This document shows positions 58,212 to 64,000 of a stretch of DNA of 64,000 bases, piece after piece. The notes under the pieces were generated by a model, which did no database searches, was not told the DNA's origin, and saw only the letters and a list, made by a program, of their open reading frames with translations. Every line of letters starts with the position of its first letter. The stretch's first letter is position 1. Made by a program: the position numbers and the translations under genes. This DNA is from an uncultured Clostridia bacterium (GTDB lineage Bacteria > Bacillota > Clostridia > Christensenellales > Aristaeellaceae), in assembly GCA_934667105.1 (NCBI GenBank), contig CAKULG010000009.1, positions 54,652-118,651 on the forward strand, in the 5' to 3' direction.

Positions 58212-59240
58212 TTACCCCCGTAATACGCGGAAGGCTCCGCGCAGGCAAACGAAGGCGGGGAGGGCGAGAATCATGCCCGCCAGGCCGCCCAGCAGCCCCC
58301 CGGCGGAGAGGAGCAGCATCACATACACGGGGTGCAGCCCGGTTGCGCCCGCCATAAGCCGGGGGGAGAGGAAATAGCCCTCCAATTGCTGCACGGCGAT
58401 GGTCACGCCCAGGGCCCACAGCGTGGCGGGCAAGCCCATGGGCAGGGCGAAGAGCACAATGGGCACGCCGCCGATGAGGGGCCCCACATAGGGAATCAGC
58501 TCACACGCGCCCATCAGCAGGCCCAGGGCCAGCCAGGCGGGCAGGCCCACCAGCAGCAGCCCCAGGGCGGTGAGCGCGGCCACCGCCGCCGCCACCAGCA
58601 ATTGCCCGCGCACATAGCCGCCCGCCTCCCGGCGCATTTCCCGCAGGGCGGTGAGCGCGCGCCTGCGCTGGCGCAGGGGAATCCAGAGGGACAGGCGATA
58701 GGTGAATGCTTCCCGATCCCGCAGAAAATAATAAGAGAGGAAGGGGGCCAGAAAGGCGCGGGAAAGCGCGTCCGCCGCGCCGCCCACCCCGGCCAGCACC
58801 CCCGGCAGCCGCTCCGCCGCCCAGGCCCCCGCCTGGGCCAGCCATTGGGCGGGGGCGTCGGCGTCCAATTGCAGCGTCTGCACCCATTCCAGCTGCGATA
58901 TTTTTTCCCACAGCGCCTGGGCCCAGGCCAGCAGCCGGGGCGCCTGGGCGATCACCAGGGAGATCTGCTCGATGAGCCGGGGCACGATCACCAGCACCGC
59001 CCCCGCCGCCGCCAGCACCAGCGCGCCCACCGCCGCCGCCGCCGCCAGCCCCCGGGGCAGCCGCTTTTCCATCGCCTTTTCCAGCGGCAGCGCCGCCGCC
59101 GTCAGCAGCCCCGCCAGCGCAATCTGCCACAGCAGGCGGCTTACCGGCTGCCAGAAAATCAACAGCGCAATCACGCCGCCAATCAGCAGCGCCCGCCGCC
59201 ACGGCCGCGACACGCCCTGGAACGCGGAAAACTCCGCCAT
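58212..59240 (-). CDS. AI-2E family transporter (PerM/YtvI-like)
   Basis: A 342-residue membrane protein with about eight helices: three at the N-terminus, a central cytoplasmic region (about 120-200), then a C-terminal bundle containing LMGACELIPYVGPLIGGVPI and LMAGATGLHPVYVMLLLSAG. The family includes sodium/proton antiporters and TqsA. Actual AI-2 transport is not implied. AAGGAGAGTGATCGC precedes the ATG. Confidence 0.88.
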   Translation of the reverse strand: MAEFSAFQGVSRPWRRALLIGGVIALLIFWQPVSRLLWQIALAGLLTAAALPLEKAMEKRLPRGLAAAAAVGALVLAAAGAVLVIVPRLIEQISLVIAQAPRLLAWAQALWEKISQLEWVQTLQLDADAPAQWLAQAGAWAAERLPGVLAGVGGAADALSRAFLAPFLSYYFLRDREAFTYRLSLWIPLRQRRRALTALREMRREAGGYVRGQLLVAAAVAALTALGLLLVGLPAWLALGLLMGACELIPYVGPLIGGVPIVLFALPMGLPATLWALGVTIAVQQLEGYFLSPRLMAGATGLHPVYVMLLLSAGGLLGGLAGMILALPAFVCLRGAFRVLRG

Positions 59241-59274
59241 GCGCGATCACTCTCCTTATGGGGAGGGGATGTGC

Positions 59275-59500
59275 CGGGAGAACCATTCTTTGGAGGCCAA
59301 AGAATGGTTCCCTCCTTCCGCAACCTCAATCGGCGCGGCGGTTCGCTGCCGCTTCCGCCGCTTGTTTCGGTTGATTCGTTTAACTCCCTGCGGCCTGAAG
59401 GCCGCTCCTGCCACTGACAGACCGGTCGTTTCGCTCCCCCTCCAAGAAAGCCGATTGGATAAGGGCAGGCATTAAGGAAGCAGCGTGATTCTCCGCCAGC
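59275..59500. repeat. T-B-A modular repeat upstream of the AI-2E gene
   Basis: A T hairpin (59275-59315, GGAGAACCATTCTTTGG/CCAAAGAATGGTTCCCTCC) is followed by module B (59316-59440), matching the copy at 6.70-6.83 kb, then an A arm (AAGAAAGCCGATTGGAT, AGCAGCGTGATTCTCCGCC). The order T-B-A is the same in both places. The stretch 59500-59716 shows no gene. Confidence 0.85.
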
Positions 59501-59716
59501 AAAGCGGGGAGGAGAAAAGGGAGGGATGCTCTGCGAACAAAAGGAGCGATTTTCCCGCCATCTGTTAACAAGGATGATTGTGAAAAGGCGGTCGGGGATC
59601 CGGCGCGCGCTCCATGAGCGGCTCAATCTAATGAAGAACCGCTCAGCGCCGCCCCAAGGAAAGCGCGCCGCGGGGCGGGCGCATGGAGAAAGCGCCCCCT
59701 CCGCCCGCCTGCGCCC

Positions 59717-59839
59717 TTACAGGTGCAGCATCCGCATCGCCTGCTTCTTGATCTGCTTCATGCACAGCTTTTTCCCGCATTCCTTGCTCTTCATCCCCAG
59801 CAGAAAGCCGATCATTCCCGCCGTTAAGCACTTGCCCAT
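59717..59839 (-). CDS. Small Cys/Lys-rich protein (40 aa)
   Basis: MGKCLTAGMIGFLLGMKSKE followed by CGKKLCMKQIKKQAMRMLHL. A hydrophobic first third with three cysteines is followed by a strongly basic helix. The ATG directly follows the PRC-barrel stop codon and has GGAGGTGAATTGA upstream, so it is very likely translated from the same message. The family is not recognised; a membrane-attached basic peptide is plausible. Confidence 0.6.
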   Translation of the reverse strand: MGKCLTAGMIGFLLGMKSKECGKKLCMKQIKKQAMRMLHL

Positions 59840-60289
59840 TCAATTCACCTCCTCCCGCGCGCTGGGTATGGTCACATGCCCCGTTTCCCCTGCGGGGCGC
59901 ACGGTGAAGGCGGTGGCGTAAAAGCGTCCGTCGATCAGGTCGTCCAGCGGCCCGGCGGAAATCTCCAGCGCCGCCACCCGCAGCGTGTCCTCATGCAGCA
60001 GCGCGTCCGTCACCACGCCCAGCCGCGCCCCCTCGGGATCCGTCACCCGGAACAGGCGGTACACCGCGTCCTTGGGCACCCGCTCCGGCTTGCCCTCCGC
60101 AATCACCGAAACGCGCCCCACCAGCGCAATCCGCTCCCGGGGCAGCCATCGCGCCCCCATCAGCCCGCCGCGCATCACAATACCCCGCAGCCGCCGCCCG
60201 TCCTGGGAAAGCACCCCGCGCATTACCGCGCCGATGGTCTTGCCCTCCCGAATCACCGGTAAACCAATCATCTTTTTCAGCCCTGTCAC
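59840..60289 (-). CDS. PRC-barrel domain protein
   Basis: A 149-residue protein with two PRC-barrel-like halves (about 5-75 and 80-140, each with LGVVTDALL-type strands). Such domains bind RNA or act as structural modules; YlmC-type homologues occur in sporulating Firmicutes. The GTG at 60289 has GAGGAAGC just before it; an ATG at 60271 would remove conserved residues. It is cotranscribed with the small gene after it. The 317 bases upstream hold no gene; an inverted TTGTCA/TATAGA pair there is too widely spaced to call. Confidence 0.75.
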   Translation of the reverse strand: MTGLKKMIGLPVIREGKTIGAVMRGVLSQDGRRLRGIVMRGGLMGARWLPRERIALVGRVSVIAEGKPERVPKDAVYRLFRVTDPEGARLGVVTDALLHEDTLRVAALEISAGPLDDLIDGRFYATAFTVRPAGETGHVTIPSAREEVN

Positions 60290-60543
60290 GCTTCCTCACC
60301 CACGCTCTATTTTTCCCGCCGCCGCGCCGTCCATGCTGGGAAAGATTACGCGAAGGCGGCGAAAATGGACGATGCAGGGCGTTTGTTTTTGGCCCTGCGG
60401 CGGCGCAGTCCGTCGGCGCGCTTTTTACGGCGCTTGCCGCGGGCCGTTTTTTCCCCATGCGGAACGCGGCGTTTTTGCCGGGACGGCCTGCGGGCTGGAA
60501 ATTTTTCCGCCAACAAAAATCTATAATTTTTTTAAAAAACCTG

Positions 60544-60572
60544 TTGACAAGCGGGAAGGAATCTGATAATAT
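60544..60572 (+). promoter_or_regulatory. Promoter of the tRNA cluster
   Basis: A perfect TTGACA (60544-60549) and TAATAT (60567-60572) with a 17-base spacer, 35 bases before the first tRNA gene. The seven tRNAs are closely spaced and probably form one transcript. Confidence 0.7.
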
Positions 60573-60606
60573 ATATCTCGCCGCTTGTTGTGCGGCATGA
60601 AGCCTT

Positions 60607-60683
60607 CGGGGTGTAGCGCAGTCTGGTAGCGCACGTGCTTTGGGAGCATGGGGCCGGGGGTTCAAATCCCTTCACCCCGACCA
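60607..60683 (+). tRNA. tRNA-Pro (TGG)
   Basis: The acceptor CGGGGTG/CACCCCG, the anticodon loop TTTGGGA and an encoded CCA are present. First gene of the cluster, 77 bases. Confidence 0.97.
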
Positions 60684-60724
60684 ATCCTCTTTCTCAAAGG
60701 CGTCTCGCGGCGAAGGAATGAAAC

Positions 60725-60800
60725 GGCCCCGTGGTCAAGCGGCCTAAGACACCGCCCTTTCACGGCGGTAACCCGGGTTCGAGTCCCGGCGGGGTCACCA
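60725..60800 (+). tRNA. tRNA-Glu (TTC)
   Basis: The acceptor GGCCCCG/CGGGGTC, the loop CTTTCAC and an encoded CCA are present, 76 bases. Confidence 0.97.
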
Positions 60801-60842
60801 TTTTCCCTCTGCATCTGGCACGGAAAAGCAGGAACGTGCCTT

Positions 60843-60919
60843 GGGCCTTTAGCTCAGTTGGTCAGAGCTGCCGGCTCATAACCGGTTGGTCCGGGGTTCA
60901 AGTCCCTGAAGGCCCACCA
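60843..60919 (+). tRNA. tRNA with CAT anticodon (Ile2 or elongator Met)
   Basis: The acceptor GGGCCTT/AAGGCCC, the loop CTCATAA and an encoded CCA are present. The body (TTTAGCTCAGTTGGTCAGAG, GGCTCATAACCG) resembles tRNA-Ile2 genes, whose C34 is modified to lysidine. Elongator Met cannot be excluded by eye. Confidence 0.9.
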
Positions 60920-60924
60920 TTTAC

Positions 60925-61002
60925 GGCCCGGTAGTTCAGTTGGTTTAGAATGCCAGCCTGTCACGCTGGAGGTCGAGGGTTCGAGCCCCTTCCGGGTCGC
61001 CA
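60925..61002 (+). tRNA. tRNA-Asp (GTC)
   Basis: The acceptor GGCCCGG/CCGGGTC, the loop CTGTCAC, the discriminator G and an encoded CCA are present, 78 bases. Confidence 0.96.
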
Positions 61003-61026
61003 TTTTTCTGAAACGATTGGGCGAAT

Positions 61027-61102
61027 GCTGGTGTAGCTCAATTGGCAGAGCAGCTGATTTGTAATCAGCAGGTTGCGGGTTCAAGTCCCTTCACCAGCTC
61101 CA
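61027..61102 (+). tRNA. tRNA-Thr (TGT)
   Basis: The acceptor GCTGGTG/CACCAGC, the loop TTTGTAA and an encoded CCA are present, 76 bases. Confidence 0.97.
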
Positions 61103-61147
61103 TTTTTCCCCCAAAGCAGGGAAAGCACCTTCACAATTGAAATTCGT

Positions 61148-61232
<85 letters not shown>

Positions 61233-61261
61233 TCGCATTCTTCGAAAGAAGAATGTATTCT

Positions 61262-61348
61262 GCGGGAATGGCGGAATTGGCAGACGCGCATGATTCAGGT
61301 TCATGTGTTCTAACGGACATGCAGGTTCAAGTCCTGTTTCCCGCACCA
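61262..61348 (+). tRNA. tRNA-Leu (CAG), probable integration target
   Basis: A class II tRNA with the acceptor GCGGGAA/TTCCCGC, the loop TTCAGGT and an encoded CCA, 87 bases. An integrase gene pointing toward it ends 80 bases downstream, so its 3' end is the probable attachment site of the element on the right. Confidence 0.96.
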
Positions 61349-61353
61349 TGGAA

Positions 61354-61385
61354 CCCTTGAGAAATCAAGGGCTCCGATTTTTTTA
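61354..61385 (+). terminator. Terminator of the tRNA cluster
   Basis: CCCTTGA, loop GAAA, TCAAGGG, then CTCCGA and seven T residues, five bases after tRNA-Leu. Confidence 0.85.
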
Positions 61386-61427
61386 TGCGCGGAAATACCC
61401 AAACCTTACCCAAACGATACCCAATCA

Positions 61428-62618
61428 TCACATGTTTTCAATGAAGGCCTGCATCCTGTTTGCCGATTCGCGGCGCATGGTGTCCGTCACATGACCGTAG
61501 CGATCCAGCGTGAACGCCGCGGAATAGTGGCCCATGTTTTCCTGCAGGGTCTTGATGTCGTCCCCTGCCCGAAGGCTGTTCACCGCGAAGGTGTGGCGCA
61601 GATCGTGCACCCGATGGTGCTCCAGGCCTGCCGCCGCCAGGATGTCCTGGAATTCCTTCCAGATGATAGGCTGCGAGTAATGACTGCCGTCTTTGTGGGT
61701 AAAAACCAGATTGGGAAACTCCCCCGGATTCCAAAGGTCGCCCATCAGGAGCCGCTGCTCCGCCTGGGCGATTTTGTGCTTTTTGAGCACCTGCATGATG
61801 TAGGGAGCGGGAGCAATGACGCGGGTCTTGCCGTTTTTGAGGGTGCCGAAGCGATACTTCTGTCCCTTCTTGCGGGTCTGCACCAGCTGCTTTTCCACAT
61901 GAATCACTTCGTTCTCGAAGTCCACGCAGTCCCAGGTCAGGCCGATCAGTTCGCCGATCCGCATCCCGGTGAAGGTGGCCGTCAGAAACAGCGTCTCGAA
62001 GGGGTTGCCTTTCAGCGCTTCGAACAGCTTTTTCTGTTCCGGTGCGTCCAGGGGCACCACCGGCTTCTCCACCACCTTGGGACGGATGGTGTAGGTGGAC
62101 GGGTTCTTCGTCAGATACTCCACCCGCATGGCCATGTCCAGCGCCCGGTGCAGGATGCCGTGGATGTTCTTGATGTACTTGGGGCTCACTCCATCGTCCC
62201 GCATCTTGTTGTAGAATTTCTGGATCATGGGTGTCCGCAGATCCTTGAGCAGTACGTCTCCGAAGGCAGGCTTCAGATGCAGCCGCACCACGGATTCGTA
62301 CTGGAGCGCCGTGTTGGGCTTTACGTCCGCCAGGTACTCCTTCAGCCAGGTGTCCAGCCATTGCCCCACGGTGATGACATCCTCCGGCTTGGGCTTGGGT
62401 GGCTCCTTGGGAGCGGCAGGCGGGGTAGCCGCCTGCCCTCCGTCGATGCCCAGCAGCGCTTTCATCTTCTCCCGGCACTCCTTCTGAGTGCGGGCGTAGA
62501 CGCTCTTGCTGATCAGCTTGCCCGTCTTGGGATCGGTGCCCAGGGTGACCCGGGCCTCCCAGGTGCCATTGCTTCTTTTTCTCAGATTTCCTTCGCCGTT
62601 AGCACGCTTCAGCGCCAT
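61428..62618 (-). CDS. int: Site-specific tyrosine recombinase (integrase)
   Basis: A 396-residue phage/ICE-type integrase. It has an N-terminal AP2-like arm-binding segment (RKRSNGTWEARVTLGTDPKT), a core-binding domain (about 80-175) and a catalytic domain (about 185-385). The catalytic set is complete: Arg220 (FTGMRIGEL), His338 and Arg341 (VHDLRHTF), His364 (MGHYS) and Tyr374 (LDRYGHV). A 10-residue Pro/Ala-rich linker lies near 65-78. Its start overlaps the excisionase-like gene by 20 bases. It ends 80 bases from tRNA-Leu, the usual arrangement for att-proximal integrases. Confidence 0.95.
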   Translation of the reverse strand: MALKRANGEGNLRKRSNGTWEARVTLGTDPKTGKLISKSVYARTQKECREKMKALLGIDGGQAATPPAAPKEPPKPKPEDVITVGQWLDTWLKEYLADVKPNTALQYESVVRLHLKPAFGDVLLKDLRTPMIQKFYNKMRDDGVSPKYIKNIHGILHRALDMAMRVEYLTKNPSTYTIRPKVVEKPVVPLDAPEQKKLFEALKGNPFETLFLTATFTGMRIGELIGLTWDCVDFENEVIHVEKQLVQTRKKGQKYRFGTLKNGKTRVIAPAPYIMQVLKKHKIAQAEQRLLMGDLWNPGEFPNLVFTHKDGSHYSQPIIWKEFQDILAAAGLEHHRVHDLRHTFAVNSLRAGDDIKTLQENMGHYSAAFTLDRYGHVTDTMRRESANRMQAFIENM

Positions 62619-62919
62619 AGTTTTCTCCTTTCTTCAACCAGTCCAGCAGAGACTGCCGCGATATCAGGATCTTTTTCCCCACCTTCACGGACCGCACCTT
62701 CCCGGCGCGGACTACTTCGTACATGGAGGGTTTGCTGATCCCGATCATCTCGGCGGCCTCGGAGACTGTCAGCGTGACTTTGTTTTCAGGCGAAGATTGT
62801 TGCGGTATATCGTTTTTAAGGTGCGCAGGCTCTGGACCGGGAGCAGCTTCATCGAATTGCAGAAGCAGCTGATCCACGATCTGATGTACCTGTTCATTAG
62901 TATAGAATCTCATATTCAT
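62599..62919 (-). CDS. Excisionase-like helix-turn-helix protein
   Basis: 106 residues. An N-terminal helical segment (about 1-45) is followed by a MerR/excisionase-type winged HTH (TVSEAAEMIGISKPSMYEVV and VRSVKVGKKILISRQSLLDW, about 50-95). Small proteins of this kind direct excision or repress the integrase gene. It overlaps the integrase start, so the two are coupled. Confidence 0.85.
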   Translation of the reverse strand: MNMRFYTNEQVHQIVDQLLLQFDEAAPGPEPAHLKNDIPQQSSPENKVTLTVSEAAEMIGISKPSMYEVVRAGKVRSVKVGKKILISRQSLLDWLKKGENYGAEAC

Positions 62920-63189
62920 ATCGTCAATATCCTTTCACACTTTAAAGTGATAAAAAGTTGTATAACTTTCTTTTTCCGAGCGCGCCTGCCGTTTTGTTAC
63001 CGGTTAGAACCCCATTTTTGAGGGAGACGATATATTTATCGTCCGCCTTCAAAATTGCCTTTTTTCGTGCCCGGAACCCCTTGAAAAATAAGGACTTTTT
63101 CTTTCCTAAAGCGTTTCAACCGGTAACAAATGATGTTTGATTTCTGTGAAAACTCGTAATGCATAGAAGCGCTTTTTCCTCATTTTGAT

Positions 63190-63258
63190 GCGTCCATGCG
63201 TCCGGTGATCGTGGCTTAAGGGTGATCTTTCTCCCTTGGCGTCCGGACGCATGGACGC
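63190..63258. repeat. 16-bp inverted repeat with iteron-like halves
   Basis: GCGTCCATGCGTCCGG (63190-63205) and CCGGACGCATGGACGC (63243-63258) are perfect inverted repeats around a 37-base centre. Each arm is itself two GCGTCC-type half-sites. The rest of the 360-base gap (62920-63280) is AT-rich with no gene. It lies 22 bases beyond the stop of the replication-protein gene, so it could be a terminator, an iteron/operator array or an origin. Confidence 0.65.
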
Positions 63259-63280
63259 TTTGTTTGAGGCAAAAGTTGCT

Positions 63281-64000
63281 TTATGCGTCTTTGAACGGGT
63301 TGTCATCAGGATCGACCTTCTGCCATCCGCCTTGCATGTAACCCGACGGGCTGATGATAGATCCAATCCCCCTGAAGCCTCTCACCTCGCGTCCCGCGCT
63401 GTTGGTGAGATGGGTGGTGTAGTGAATACCGAGCTTCTCCTCGTTGGCGCTCAGGTATTCCACAAATGTCTTTCGCTTCATGGGCGGATAGGCGTTCTCA
63501 TCGCACCAGGTACAGTACACGGCATACAGATCCTTGGAGCTGATGGAACGTTCCGGATCGCGGACAATGTATCCCTTCGACTCTAGGAACAGCTCGATGT
63601 TGTTGGCGTCCTTCTTCACCATCTCCCGGTTCAGCTTGGCCCGACTGCTCTCTGTGAATTGGAAGTTGTTCTTCACCAGCCGCAGCAGTCCCGCCATCGC
63701 CCAAAGGAAGATGCCCTCCATTTCTTCACAGAGCTTTTCCGAAAGGTTGGGATCATCGATTCTGTCCGGCGGCTTTCGCTTCGTCGTCAGGATCAGCTGC
63801 CGACGGAAGAAGCCGTCGCTGCGATCATACAGGGAAACCAGATCGCCGTTGGAGAAGGCCAGGATGCGGGCGTACATGAATCCCTGATAGCTCTGCTTGC
63901 CCTTACGCTCCAAATCCATTTTCCCCTTCGCCGTGACAATCGCTTTGATGTAGTTCGTCTGCTTCAGCGCTTCCAGCCGCATGTCGTCGTCGATCATCAG
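63281..64000 (-). CDS. D5/P4-type phage helicase-primase C-terminal region (5' end beyond window)
   Basis: At least 239 residues. The frame stays open at the right edge, so this is the C-terminal part of a larger protein. The visible region (GKQSYQGFMYARILAFSNGD, RRQLILTTKRKPPDRIDDPN, then a C-terminal winged-helix-like domain) matches the end of D5-type AAA+ primase-helicases found in phages, ICEs and satellites. It would start replication of the excised element. Confidence 0.8.
   Translation of the reverse strand: MMIDDDMRLEALKQTNYIKAIVTAKGKMDLERKGKQSYQGFMYARILAFSNGDLVSLYDRSDGFFRRQLILTTKRKPPDRIDDPNLSEKLCEEMEGIFLWAMAGLLRLVKNNFQFTESSRAKLNREMVKKDANNIELFLESKGYIVRDPERSISSKDLYAVYCTWCDENAYPPMKRKTFVEYLSANEEKLGIHYTTHLTNSAGREVRGFRGIGSIISPSGYMQGGWQKVDPDDNPFKDA

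Larger units (their letters stand above)
61325..64000. mobile_element. Left end of an integrative element in tRNA-Leu
   Basis: The sequence from the tRNA-Leu 3' end rightward carries an integrase, an excisionase-like protein and a D5-type replication protein, all on the minus strand. Composition drops in GC between 62.9 and 63.2 kb. The right end and attR lie outside the window. It could be an ICE, a prophage or a satellite; too few genes are visible to decide. Confidence 0.75.

Overview
The window looks like a high-GC, low-branching Bacillota genome, probably a spore-forming clostridium of the gut type. The evidence is a complete S10-spc-alpha ribosomal operon in Gram-positive order with a KOW-domain gene between map and infA, a CwlD-type germination amidase, IreB/RuvX/DUF1292 genes, a sodium-pumping decarboxylase and Firmicutes-type parS and oriC signals. 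Genus cannot be fixed from sequence alone.

Layout. 1-13 kb holds accessory genes: a partial FtsX-type ABC exporter, YgjV and MATE membrane proteins, an SPFH/zinc-ribbon operon with an unusual structured leader, a GH127-type glycosidase, a cluster of five perfect DnaA boxes, a CwlD-like amidase, a thiazoline-hydrolase-like protein, a frameshifted GNAT gene and an alpha/beta hydrolase. 13.2-29.6 kb is the minus-strand S10-spc-alpha operon (rpsJ to rplQ, with secY, adk, map, infA and rpoA), with a clear promoter and a terminator. 30-38 kb carries, on the minus strand, dnaN, trkA, trkH, recF, a DUF378 gene and a PHP phosphoesterase, with one perfect and two near-perfect parS sites. 38.05-38.48 kb is a strong oriC candidate: DnaA-trio, GC-rich segment and DnaA boxes. 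Genes to its left run mostly on the minus strand and genes just to its right on the plus strand, as expected for two replication forks leaving that point. dnaA itself is not in the window.

39.5-45 kb encodes a biotin-dependent sodium-translocating decarboxylase: a divergent carboxyltransferase, gamma subunit, biotin carrier, beta subunit and, after a hairpin, an OadA-type carboxyltransferase. Next come three secreted or hydrolase-like genes, then a minus-strand cluster (DUF308, MMPL transporter, four-helix membrane protein, secreted coiled-coil protein) divergent from a DtxR/MntR-type regulator. 54-60.3 kb has GNAT, metallophosphoesterase, DUF1292, ruvX, ireB, AI-2E family and PRC-barrel genes. 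Seven tRNA genes lie at 60.6-61.35 kb. An integrative element (integrase, excisionase-like protein, D5-type replication protein) begins just after tRNA-Leu and runs off the right end.

The most striking unexplained signal is a family of modular repeats in almost every longer intergenic gap. A hairpin module (T), often within 35 bases of a stop codon, keeps its CTTTGG/CCAAAG tip while lower stem bases change in a paired way between copies. It is combined with an arm module (A, or A' when inverted; core AAGAAAGCCGATTGG) and further modules B, C, D and F. The paired changes point to selection on RNA or single-stranded DNA structure. The modular, sometimes tandem, sometimes head-to-head arrangement points to mobility.
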